Positions 20,301 through 30,492 of a stretch of DNA of 64,000 nt are shown here, in pieces. A program made the translations under genes and the position numbers. Below the pieces are notes generated by a model. It saw only the letters and a program-made list of their open reading frames with translations. It ran no database searches and had not been told where the DNA came from. Within the stretch, counting starts at the first letter, position 1; every line of letters starts with the position of its first letter. Source of the DNA: Heligmosomoides polygyrus polygyrus (lineage: Eukaryota; Nematoda; Chromadorea; Rhabditida; Heligmosomidae); NCBI GenBank assembly GCA_947396885.1, contig OX377204.1, forward strand, positions 2,604,001-2,668,000. The letters are read 5' to 3'.

Positions 20301-23300
20301 GCCATTGGCCCCCTCAACGATCCCTCTCAGCGGACGTCCTCTTCAGCACGTCTTCTAAATCCCCAAACACGTTGAGCGACGTCATCGGCATGTGCTCTGA
20401 ATCCCCAGGCACGTTGGGCAACGTATTCGGCACGTTTTCTGAATCCCTTGGCACGTAAAAGACGTCTAGATATTTTCCGCTATTTTCGCGATCTTTGAAT
20501 TGCTCCCCGTAAACCCCAGGCCTGAAGTTCCGGACCGCCACAAAAAATCTATTAATTGATAAATATCGATTGATGGCAATAGATACTTCAAAAACGAACC
20601 TCAGATTCGTATTCAGCGACCTCGATTGCCCCAAGGCTGAAGTTCACAGGCAGGTAGGAGACGTCTGAGTATTTTTCGTTATTTTCGCGCTGTAGTTCCC
20701 CCCCATTTTCCCCCCAATTAATTTCTCTTTATTTTTCCCTGCTATTTTATGACTCAGCGTCGATCGATGTATGGCTCGTCGCTTAGCGCGTTATTATATA
20801 GTGTGATAGTTTAAATATATAACTCCGATGTGCACTGACGAAGGCGACATCGCCGAAACGTAAGCCTAATAAAAGGTCGATACCAATCTTGGTCTACAGC
20901 TGAGAGCAAGTTACGGAATAGATGTTCGAACAATGCCAAGATTTATGGAAAGTCGGACGTGGACAGATGTGCACTGAATTGAAGTACTTACTAAGACAGG
21001 ACATATTTGAGAGGCAGCTTGAGCAGAATCGACGACAATACTTCGGGATCATACACGAAGCCCATCAAGTCGGTCTGATTCATTGCGATGAATGCTATCG
21101 TATACAGCGCAACAAGAAGAAGCAAAAACTGAAAGCAGTGTGTACGTTGTGCACTTGATGGTGTTGCTCTATCATTCTGTACCTTCAACAGTGGCGCCTT
21201 CATCACAGCCTTCGCTCTTGTTGGAAACGCTGTTGCGATGAGGCGGTGTAGCGCCAGCAGAATATGGAGAGGCGTGGTCGTAAAGAACGACACTATGCTC
21301 AATGTGCCCACAATCTAAATCAGACGAGGTCAATTCACGAGGTGTTACAACAGTTCGCTGTATAATAAGATGATAAGGAAAAAGGACGGCGCTACTCAAT
21401 CCCTACTGGAATGCGCCACGCATTCTATTCACACGGGATGTTGCGCAGGCGATTTGAATACGTATTTGGGTATAGAATGACTTGTGGTGGCCAGCCAATG
21501 AACAAGTCAGCGCTTTACCCTGCCCAGACAAGTCTGGTACCAATTCATCGACCCCGGATGGATGGAAGGATTCTGGTCTGGGCGAAAAACCCGAACTAGG
21601 AACCTTGTATCGGATGTACGCGAGAGCAGGCACCTCCCCCGACTGCGCTATAGTAGCCCACTGTATAATATTCCTGCAATATGCTCACCCGGTACGGTCG
21701 CTTCCAGTCGTTGAGGTCAAGAAACAGCATCGCCATGAACGATGCAACAATCTCCCAAACACAGTAGTTAACACCAACTAGAGATATGAGAAGCAGAAGA
21801 GTGAAGGCGAACTTCATCTGCCATCCACATTGCCGACGAACAGCCTAAAAGATGATGGTGAAGACAAGGACTTACCAGGGAAGGGTTTGAAGGTCTGAAC
21901 GAGGAAAGCGAGTCATAGGGAAACTCTTGTTTTTGTTTGTTTTTTGTTTAACGACTTGACAAAAAAGAAACACATTTTTGCTTCTTTTCTCAATCTTGCC
22001 TGACTTTCAGCCTGCAATCAGCTAGCTGCCTTACGTGCTTTGTTTTAAATTTGCTCATGTTTTGGCGTTTCGAACTGTGTCACGACTAATACAAGGTATT
22101 CAATAAATAAATAATTTTTTTTACTAACATAGGGATAGAGATTATTCCAATATATGACTCACTTTCCTCGTTCAGACATACACTTCAGGGCCTTCTCTTG
22201 TTAGATGACCGGAAAGGTGCTCTGGCTGTTGTACAATACCGCTCAAATTATTTGCAAAAAAGACGCTTTGCGACGGATTAATCCGTCACAAAGCGTCGCA
22301 TTGCCATAACTCTTTTCAAAGTTATTTGTCTAAAATCTAACTAACACCATTAGAAACTCCGTCCCATTTTCTATCCAGCGATCTAAACATCATCTGAAGC
22401 GATTGCACAGTGACCTAGTTATGAAGCGTTTGCTTCCTCTGCTCAGTTAATTGATTTACGACCCCTCCGAGATCCCCAGTGGCATGTCCTTAAGGCTTTT
22501 CGTTGACGAGATTCATCGAAACTCAGAAATCCTCTATTGTTGCAGCAGATCTGTACTTGTTACGCATCAAGTGTCATTGTTGTGCTAAATAGTGCCAATT
22601 TTGAATAACATAGGCCCGATTTCAAATAAGCGGAAACCTAAGATTCAGTTTAGAATTACCCAACTAGTAGCCTGCTTTCCACTATTCCATTGTGGGAACG
22701 ATGGTCTTCACAAAACGTGTAAAATGGCTTTGAGAAATGGGCAGAAATGACTAGATTTTCTTTTTTTTCCAACAAAGGATTGGACCAATCTCAATATGCG
22801 GCGTAGTATTTCTCCCATCTTTGAACTTCGGTTGCTCCTGTACAGGATAAGTACGAAAGTCGTGTTTTTTGTAGTCTACAGAAGACCACAAGCACATTCG
22901 AAACTAAAAAGAATGAAAAGATTTTGGCCGTTCAAAGTAGATTTCTATGCGGCCAAAGTTTTAAAAAATTAAAAAAATGAAAAGATTTTGGCCGTTCAAA
23001 GTAGATTTCTATGCGGCCAAAGTTTTAAAAAATTAAAAAAATTTATTTCCGTCGCTTACCTCTTTATGGATGAGCTTATTCGAAAAATCAACTGGACAGC
23101 ATTTCTCAGCTCGTTACAAGCTTTCTACAGATGTAATATACTCCGCACTCGAACTGAAAATCATTTTCACCTCCTCGGCCGCCGAAACAAGTTTGGGCTG
23201 CGCTTCAGCCCGAGTGCGGACACGGCGGCAGGCCGTTCGCTGCCCTTGCGACCTCCCACGGCACTTCACATGTCGTATATCGCCTATGTACAGTATTCAC

Positions 23301-24529
23301 ACTTCCTGTGGAGTGCCGCGGGAGGTCGCAGGGGCAGCGAGCGGCCCGCCGCCGTGTCCGCACTGGGGCCGAAGCGCAGCCCCAAACTTGTTTCGGCGGC
23401 CGAAGAGGTGAAAATGGTTTTCAGTTTGAATACGAACACAATTACATGTGTGGAAAGCACCCAGCGAGCTGAGGAATGCTGTCCAGTTGATTCTTCGAAT
23501 AAACTCATCCATAAAGAGGTAAGCGACGGAAATAAAATGTGCGTGTGGCCTACTGTAGACCACAAAAAACACGGCTTTCGTACTTATCGTGTACAGCAGC
23601 AACCGAAGTTCAAAGATGGGAGAAATACTACGCCGCATGTTGAGATTGGACCAATCCCTTGTCGGAAGAAAGAAAATCTAGCAATTTCTCTCCACTTCTC
23701 AAAGCCATTTTACACGTTTTATAAAGACCATCGTTCCCACAATGGAATAGTAGAATACTGTCTTCTGTAGCAGGCAACTAGTTGGGTAATTCCTTAACTG
23801 AATCTTAGGTTTCCGCCCGTTTGAGCTTATCTGAAATCGGGCCTATGTTATACAAACTTGACACTATTTAGCACCACAATGACACTTGATGCGCAACAAG
23901 TACAGATCTGCTGCAACAATAGAGGAGTTTCGATGAACCTCGTCAACGTAAAGCCTTTAGGACATGCCACTGGGGATCTCGGAGGGGTCGTAAATTAATT
24001 AAAGGAGCCGAGAAAGCAAAACCTTCATAACTAGGTCATTGCGCAATCGATTTAGATGATGTTTAGATCGCTGGATAGAAAATGGGACGGAGCTTCTAAT
24101 GGTATTAATTAGATTTTAAACAAATAACCCTGAAAAGAGTTATGGCAATGCGACGCTTTGTGACGGAGTAATCCTTCGGTCTTTTTTGCAAAGAATTTGA
24201 GCGATATTGTACATACCAGACCATCATTAACAAATTCGCCCTGCATCAACTCAGGCTTGTTATTTAAGAACTGGGGTACTCTTTTTCTTTCTTTTTTTCC
24301 AAAATTTTTAAAGCTCGAAACTTCCTGAGCTTAGTTTAATTTTCCCGCAACGACCTCTGCGGAAGAGCAGAGCAGAGTCTCAACTAGAACACAAAATCAC
24401 ATTTACCCTTAGAAAAAATACGTGTAGTAATATAGAGAGAACGCTGATGACAATAAGGGCAGCACAGGCGTATATACGATCAAGGCCTTGGAACAAATGT
24501 ATGCCCTGAGATGAGGTAGTGTTGTTCAT
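17354..24529 (-). CDS. Seven-transmembrane receptor A (nematode chemoreceptor-like), 7 exons
   Basis: Minus-strand gene that I assembled from splice sites. Exons: 24529-24407, 21844-21689, 21314-21183, 21128-20992, 19445-19316, 17829-17681, 17606-17354 (stop TGA). All introns begin GT and end AG, phases join without a break, and the sum is about 359 codons. Exon 1 starts MNNTTSS (N-glycosylation site) then TM1. Exon 2 gives TM2. Exon 3 gives TM3, ending in LALHRLIATAFP, the DRY-equivalent. Exon 4 gives TM4. Exon 5 gives TM5 and loop 3. Exon 6 gives TM6 and TM7 with ALPYLILNK. Exon 7 gives the cytoplasmic tail. The pattern resembles nematode SRX-type serpentine receptors; the exact family is uncertain. 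The tail runs about 40 residues beyond the stop used in copy B. Introns 1 and 5 hold large mobile elements, which could hamper splicing. Confidence 0.8.
17936..19153 (-). mobile_element. Tc1/mariner-family transposon in intron 5 of receptor A, decayed
   Basis: Minus-strand transposase in several frames: an N-terminal helix-turn-helix (ILELHRQGKHECDIIKLLG), an ERTLFMDEGQFTVE-like first catalytic region, and a WPPHSSDHNPTNY stretch corresponding to the WPPYSPDLNP third catalytic block. The ends carry weak inverted repeats (TTAGATTGTCTGGAAAGC at the right, tactagacaacattat at the left). It has many stops and frameshifts. Duplicate B lacks it, so it inserted after duplication. It disrupts no receptor exon. 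Confidence 0.75.
20141..20298. repeat. Two tandem ~80-bp units
   Basis: gagagaagatcgatA...cccctttac occurs twice in a row (20141-20218 and 20221-20298) with few differences. It lies within intron 4 of receptor A, in sequence private to copy A. Confidence 0.8.
20835..20859 (+). ncRNA. Hammerhead-like core
   Basis: CTGACGA (20835-20841), a perfect 5-bp helix GGCGA/TCGCC with a two-base loop (20843-20854), then GAAAC (20855-20859). These are the conserved strands of a hammerhead ribozyme in correct order. One extra A at 20842 breaks the canonical spacing, and I could not identify convincing stems I and III. The orientation is antisense to the receptor intron it lies in. Similar pieces terminate Penelope-like elements. 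Confidence 0.35.
21405..21660 (-). repeat. tRNA-derived SINE, family 1, in receptor A intron 2
   Basis: Full-length copy: the A box (tagcgcagtcgggggagg on the minus strand) is at the right end, and the gcgccacgcattctat block is at the left. The equivalent copy at 48760-49016 in receptor B shows it inserted before the duplication. Confidence 0.65.
21872..22206. mobile_element. Short MITE, CCAGGGAAGGGT family, intron 1 of receptor A
   Basis: Ends ACCAGGGAAGGGTTTGAAGG and the reverse complement of cttcagggccttctcttgtt form imperfect inverted repeats of about 40 bases. The shared counterpart at 50012-50337 in receptor B means the insertion predates the duplication. It has no coding sequence. Confidence 0.65.
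22228..24215. mobile_element. 2-kb palindromic (foldback) element in intron 1 of receptor A
   Basis: The two halves are reverse complements, from CAATACCGCTCAAATT at the left to its mirror at the right, with the centre near 23280. A second, smaller palindrome of about 36 bases (gacgctttgcgacgg...) sits near each end. Arm 1 has an extra block holding two copies of a ~60-bp unit (22912-23040). Duplicate B lacks the element (near 50372), giving an empty site. The long apparent reading frame through the centre is an artefact of arm symmetry. Confidence 0.85.
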
Positions 24530-24990
24530 TGCAGAAAAAGTTGCCTGATTTTCCTAAAATTACCGTAATTACGAATCACGTATTTTTAGAACCGCGGCAG
24601 GTTTTACTGCGTATCGATAAGCATAAACTAATATTATACTGTTCGAGCATATAAGACCAAAGAAAGAAAGCGATTCATGAGGTACAACAGCGAAAAGGTA
24701 AGTAGAATGGGCGAGAGAGTCAATAACAGAAATGTAGTGGGCGTGGATCCGTACTCCTCGCCCGCCTCAGCACGTTTTGTGAACCACATTGCACTTCAAC
24801 GCATTGCCACCCCACGCCTCGTTGAAGTGCTGAACTAAGTGGGCGCATGAGGCTAATTTATTTATTTATCTTTTTATTTATTTATTTATTTATTTATTTA
24901 AGGCTTAGACAATTCTCTGGAGAGTGTAAGAGAACAAAAAGAAACGACACAGAACTTGCGGCCATCAGCCTTGTAAAAAAACAGACCACA
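24530..24990 (-). promoter_or_regulatory. Upstream region of receptor A
   Basis: Sequence 5' of the receptor start is conserved with 50730-51190, including an ATTT microsatellite at about 24857-24901. No defined core promoter element can be named. Conservation here may reflect only the recency of duplication. Confidence 0.4.
24857..24901. repeat. ATTT-type microsatellite
   Basis: Tandem four-base units with one interruption (atcttttt). The equivalent array is at 51038-51078. Confidence 0.9.
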
Positions 24991-25547
24991 GGAAACGATT
25001 TTGCAGCACTATTTGGTATCTAACGTCGGACAAATTTTCTGCAGGCTTGATCAAAGATCTGAGATAAGATCTGCGGCTGAGTACGAGGAGAAAAGTAGCG
25101 GATAACTCCGACATGTGCAAATTGGCGATAAAATGGCAAGCGGAATTTTTTTGTGGACGAGTACCATGAGAAAGCATTGCCATGTCCGAGAACAACAAAC
25201 AGCTCGGCGTGCTTCCTTCTTTACACACAGTGCGAGTAGCGAGCACATTAGGCTCACGAAAAGTGTTTCAAAAACATACTCTGTAGGCCAATTCAGGCGT
25301 TATTCGTCGAAAATTTTACTGCAGTTTGACGGAATCTAGTCGTGTAGATCGACTACACCCAGTTCTTGTTTGACTCTTCTATTTCACTGACGTTCGTTGC
25401 TTGTTTGTTCGTATTGATCTAGTTCTATCTCGCGTCTGACTTTTGCAATCTGGTAAAGATAAACATCGACAAAAACACAAACATACCAAGATGTCTAAAG
25501 AAAGAGATCTATGCAGAAATTGGCCATTTGTTCTATTGACCCATATT

Positions 25548-25635
25548 TTAGGTTGTTCCATAAGTCTCCGACGTTTTTTTTCAACGATTCATTGCTGTAG
25601 AGGATATTTGTTGCCTGTTATTGTACAGTAAGCAC
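25548..25635 (+). mobile_element. Mariner-like terminus fragment
   Basis: TTAGGTTGTTCCATAAGTCT matches the terminal repeat of the palindromic element at 40129-41162. Only the left end remains. Confidence 0.55.
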
Positions 25636-25699
25636 TTCTACGGTCTTGCTGTTTAGATTGTTATAAAACTTATAACGAGACCTGTGGCTCATCGGGTAA

Positions 25700-26115
25700 C
25701 TCAGAACCGTTCGTTGGCGTATTGATGGTCACCCTGGGTGGTCACCGTGGCTGGTCACCAATACGCCAATAAAAGGCGCGGGAAAGCGCCTATAATAGGT
25801 GGCCGGACCACACACCGCCAGTTCCTCGTTCGCCAGTTCGCCAGTCGTCAGTCTCCTCTTCTCGTCTGCTCCAGCGCAGCCATCGTCGAGCCGCAGCCGC
25901 CGCCGTCCTCCAGCGCAGCCGCCGCCGTTCTCCAGCCGCCGCCCTCCAGCAGCAGCAGCAGCCGCCCTCGTGCTCCAGCCGTCGCCTGTCTCCAGCCGCC
26001 GGCCAGACCACCGCCGCCGTCGCTCAACCGCCGACCACCGTCAACCGCCGGCTCCACCAGCTACCGCGGCGGCCGTGGCCTCAGCCACCATCATCCTGTG
26101 GACGAAATAAAGGGT
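25700..26115 (+). mobile_element. LTR-like GC-rich block with hairpin
   Basis: Contains an inverted repeat of 15-17 bases (ggcgtattg..ggtcacc with its mirror at 25756-25770), then ccaataaaaggcg, then about 250 bases of CAGCCGCCGCC-type sequence and aataaagggtg at 26107. The layout resembles a terminal repeat with promoter and poly(A) signal. It is absent from duplicate B. A proline/serine-rich reading frame across it is most likely a composition artefact. Confidence 0.4.
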
Positions 26116-28465
26116 GAACCCGGAAATCTTCTGGCACATCGCGCCCGCAAAGCGCCACATTGCGAATTTCGCAGGCGGTCTCTTGCCCTCGAAAGAGAAT
26201 GATTTGCTGTCACAACAGATGATGATCACAAGATGTTCAAGCACGATAAGTTCAAATCCAAAATTATTAATCTCTGTCCGATAACGGCAAACAGATAACG
26301 CGCGGAGGTGTGAACAGCTTTTCAGACGAGCACGGCTTAAACGTGAATCCGCTGGATTACTCTTTTTAGGCGACTTTGAAGAATGAGGTCTGTGCTAGTT
26401 AAAATAGAAGTGACCATTCGCAGAAGGCTACCCTTTCCAAAGCACTGGACGAAATCCAAGCGAGTACTTGCGGCGCGTGAATTTCTCCGTCGTTTTCGCT
26501 CCTGTATTCACAACAAAGGAGCCAATGTCGAGTACGAGTTATTCTATCGTGTTGGCAAGATCATTTTCCATATTTCTCAAGTGAATATTTTAAAGCCTAC
26601 TGCGCATTACTATTTCTACAACCACCATTTACTGCGTCAATACTTTTTACGCACCCTGTAAATGTCAGACGAGGGAGAGAGAGAGTTATACTGTTTCTTC
26701 TAACGACAGCTGACAGCAGATGAGTTGCTAATAAGCTAATGGCAAGCAAAGCAGATCACTCAAGATCTGTCAAAAGCGGATCCAAACCATTTAAGGACGG
26801 CTAACGTATTTTCTGTAGGACGTGAACCTATGTAACTTTACAGTGCATAGGGCAGGTGATGTCATCGGAATTATCCTGATGGTGAGTTTTTTTTTTTCAT
26901 GAGAATCGTTGCAAGGTTCGAAGCAATTAAAGATTCCGGTCATTTAAGCAAAAAGCCCTTCTAAATATAAGTCCTAAAAGTGCATGCAAGATCTGCGGCG
27001 GTTAAAAATTACCCTATTATCCTATTACTACGAAAAGAATCAGTTCACAAAGCATGCGTTTTCTGTTAACTTCTTAATAGTTGTGTAAAAGAGAAGTGTC
27101 GATTAAGTGTTGCACTCAAAGGAAAGCAAAAGGGGTGTAACGCCTACTCAGACTTTTAGAATCAACGGATTAGTGCCCATGGGAACAAGCCCATTCATCC
27201 CGTCACGATTAATAGGAGCCAATTAACCTCCATAGGTAAGTCTAAGCATACGTGTAACGTCAAAATACAGGAGTAAAGCTCAGTGGAAAACAGTGACAGT
27301 GACAAAACAGTGAAGCCTAGCGACTGCTAGCAAAGTACAGCTAAAAGTAGATCTGAAAAAAGCGCACTCGCACTCCTGGTGGTCGTAAATCGTTTACAGC
27401 CTTCACCACATTCATTAAGTGTGCATGGCATATCGTAAATCCAACGATATTTTTGAAAGTCTATAGAGGCCGGAATTTATAGGAGTGCATCACGTGTGCC
27501 TTTAACGGGTAGCCGTGCTACAAGAATTGGCCGCCGTTTCAGTTAGAAGAGAGTCCTTTCTTAATGACAAATAACACGGCGCCAGTAATTAAGATTTTTC
27601 TTTAAGCACTTTTTCCGTTTTAATAATTATCCAGTTTTCTTCGAGTAACGTAGTTTCTTTTGAAGTTTAAGAGTGTCAAGCCAAAGCACGATATGGAAAA
27701 AAAATGATGTTTGCCTAGATTCACACACCAGCAGACAATACTAGAAGTACAATTGTGATCGCAACGAGCTAGTCGAGTGCTCGACGCATTCTCCTCCGCA
27801 CTACATTAAATGATAGCTGCTTTGCTGTGCTTTACAACAGAATTTAACTTAAATTTTTTTCGGGGGCAAGTAAGCCAAAAAATTTCAAAGAAAGTTATGC
27901 CCATGTTTCCTTGAACAAAAAAATTCTCTGACATTTTTGTAATTATTCTAACCTAAAATAATCTAATTCTAATCTGCCACCAGCAAACATCGACTTTGAG
28001 CTTCGAACAGTCGCATCAATCGAATGCACAAAATGAAGCTCAGGGAACCATCTATTCTAAGCAATCTAACCTTTTTGGAGAGTCTTTAGTTTAATGTAGA
28101 AGAAGCTCATTTCAAATTGGAAAAGCTCGATTTAATTTTAAGTTTTAGGCCAGCCTAAAAGAGTGCCCAATTTGCTTTGAAATGTGATCAATTCGATGTG
28201 AAGATGGCATGTAACCAGTATACATTGGATCCGAATGTATCATTTTTGGATATCAATAACCCCAACCCGAATCATCCAAAAATTTGGTGCCCGCAAAAGT
28301 GTCGTTCCGAAAATCCGGTGTTCCCGAAATCGTCGTTATCCGAATCATCCAAAAATCCGGGGTCCGCAAAATCGCCTTTATCCGAATCATCCAACTATTC
28401 GAAGGTTTTCGATCGGACCCAATGTATACAGGGCAAGTGCTTCAACCACCCGAATACATCCTGCT
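26116..28465. other. No gene recognised; mostly duplicate-shared non-coding sequence
   Basis: 26660-27850 matches 51575-51905 and 56150-57640 in duplicate B but shows no conserved frame. 27850-28465 is AT-rich and carries remnants of the dispersed repeat seen at 12300-12560. Confidence 0.45.
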
Positions 28466-28573
28466 AGCCGATGCCCTTCTTGAGCACTCACGTAACACTC
28501 GGTAAATGCCGCGGAACACCTCAAGCGACATTTACGTCGACGTAAGCGAATGTTGCCTGAATTAAGTGTACGG
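28466..28573. repeat. Direct repeat flanking mariner, left
   Basis: About 108 bases starting gatgcccttcttgagcactc recur at 29728-29838 in the same orientation with few changes. Confidence 0.85.
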
Positions 28574-28574
28574 C

Positions 28575-29665
28575 GAAAAGGGCTACAAAATTTTTCCTAA
28601 CATTTACTTCTGCGTTGTTAACGTCAGCTATTACGGCTATGCAATTCATCCCAACTGAGACGCATATTCGGCACGTCATGTTATTCCTGCATCAGTCTGG
28701 CCTCAATGCCAACGAATCGCATCGTCGGTTGAAGGATGTTTACAACGAGAGTGCTCTTGCTCGAAGTACTGTGTACCAGTGGTTCTCGAAGCATACAGTT
28801 GGTGAATTCTCCCTTGAAAATAATGAACGAGAAGAGCTCCCGATTACACTGGCTTTGGATGGCCTCCGAAGTAGAGTGGAAGCGGACCCATACCAAACCA
28901 CTCGCGAACCATCAAGCACTCTTGGTGTTAGTCACTGAACAGTCGTTCGAGGATTGAAGTCGATTGGCAAGGTGCAAAAATTGGGTCGCTGGGTACCTCA
29001 CGACTTGACACAGCATGACATGGAGCCGGCAGAGCCGATGTCGCTCTGTCTCACCTTACCCTCAGACGTACCCACGGATGGCTGGACAACCTTGTCACTG
29101 GGGTTGAAAAGTGGATACTCTACTCTGATTATCACCGGCGTGCACAGTGGGTTGACGCAACTGGAGAGGCAGAGGACGTTCCGAAATCCGACCTTCACGT
29201 GAGAAAGGTGATGCTACGCATTTGGTGGAGCGTTCCTGGCGTAGAATACTGGGAGCTGCTGGACGAATGTGAAAGAGTGACGGCAGAGGTTTACGTCAAC
29301 CAACTGAGGAAGTTGAGGGCCCACCTTCAAACCACACGAGGAGAGCAAGTGAAGGTGTATTTTCAACACGACAACGCTAGACCGCATATTGCTAGAGCGA
29401 CGGCGGCTGAGTTGGCGGACTACGGATGGACCGTTCTTCCGCATCCACCTTACTCACCAGATCCGGTCCTTCTGATTATCATTTGTTTTCAAGCCTTCAA
29501 CGCTATTTGTACGGCCAGCAATTTAGGAACCGAGAGGATGTCAAGGAGGCACTGCTCACATTTTTCGAATCACAACCGGCCACGTTTTGAAGAAAAGGCA
29601 TCCATGACTTACCAGCACGTTGGCGAAAGACAATTGATGTAAAGGGTGGCTACTCAAATGATTTG
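28575..29665 (+). pseudogene. Mariner transposase, bandit/irritans-like, inactive
   Basis: Plus-strand mariner transposase in three frames. Helix-turn-helix part: HVMLFLHQSGLNANESHRRL, STVYQWFSKH. Linker: GLKSIGKVQKLGRWVPHDL. The first catalytic block reads TGVEKWILYS, where mariners have an aspartate in place of the valine. The second is QHDNARPHIA and the third PPYSPD, both intact. An in-frame TGA near 28937 and frameshifts add to the inactivation. It resembles hookworm mariner elements. Terminal inverted repeats are not evident; instead, 108-bp direct repeats flank it. Confidence 0.85.
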
Positions 29666-29727
29666 ATATTGTTGTTCGTATGGTGTGATAATAAATATTT
29701 CATGCCCCAAATGTCCCAACATAATAG

Positions 29728-29838
29728 CTGCCGATGCCCTTCTTGAGCACTCACATAACACTCAGTAAATGCCGCGGAACACCTCAAGCGACATGCACGT
29801 CGACGTAAGCGAATGTTGCCCGAATTAAGTGTATGGCG
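29728..29838. repeat. Direct repeat flanking mariner, right
   Basis: Copy of 28466-28573, same orientation, on the other side of the mariner. Confidence 0.85.
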
Positions 29839-29839
29839 T

Positions 29840-30317
29840 TTTTCCATCACGAAGCTAGAGCTTATAGCTTACCAAGCATCGGAGGCTTAACTTATGATGC
29901 ATTAGTAGAACATCCTTTTCTGGTGTGCAAATAATGATTAATGCCCTATGGGAGCTAGCGAGTTGTCCCTAATTTTCCCAATGTTTTACTTTGTTTTACA
30001 CTAGCTGCCATCTAAACGATATTTTACAGAGCAGGTGTTCAACCTAGTGCGAATATCGTTTTTGTGCATACGCTTAGGGAACCGCACATGCATGAGTGAA
30101 TATGTGAATATATGTAATTCCATGTTCACGTCAAATTGGACACTTTCCAAATTAAATTAGACAATTTCCACGTCAAAATGGATAATCTTATAAGCTAGCC
30201 TATGAACATTGAAATCAAATGAAAGCAACGTCTTTCAAATGAGACCAGCTTCTTACAGGTTAAAATAAGAACTTTCCAAAATGGTTAGAATATTTTTGGT
30301 AAAGGAAAACTTAGAAT
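29840..30317. repeat. AT-rich dispersed repeat, left of LTR element
   Basis: Contains the degenerate ~20-nt units (gacactttccaaattaaatt) and the ggttagaatattttt block also seen at 11740. It continues at 36028, so the LTR element split this repeat. The last four bases, GAAT, form the target-site duplication. Confidence 0.6.
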
Positions 30318-30492
30318 TGTAGATGATAGTATTGTTTTAACACCTGCTGCTACCTGTTGTTGCCCGTTATCGCTGATGATAGGGCAAACGTTGATAAGCG
30401 TGCCGATCTGTTAGGCCGCCCCCTATATAAGGCCGCTGCCTGCCGCTCTGGATTCATTTTGCTTCGTTCTCTCGTTCCAATAAACATATTTC

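Larger units (their letters stand above)
10165..27850 (+). repeat. Direct segmental duplication, copy A
   Basis: Many collinear blocks recur in the same order and orientation in 38712-57640. Examples: 10165-11610 with 38712-40128; 11610-12565 with 41165-42130; 13050-13610 with 42140-43960; 17270-17830 with 43970-44960; 19160-19600 with 46530-46965; 20980-21865 with 48330-49220; 24215-24990 with 50375-51190; 26660-27850 with 51575-51905 and 56150-57640. Differences are mostly mobile-element insertions private to one copy. Copy A contains receptor gene A. The left border is near aagaacaagtagccggtgct. Percent identity was not computed. Confidence 0.85.

Noticed and set aside
22988..23770. Long plus-strand reading frame of 260 codons
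   Set aside because: It crosses the centre of the 2-kb palindrome, and similar frames arise on both strands from arm symmetry. No domain is seen.
25738..26202. Alanine/proline/serine-rich frame of about 150 codons
   Set aside because: All frames are open through GCC-type repeats, so openness carries no weight. The context is LTR-like.
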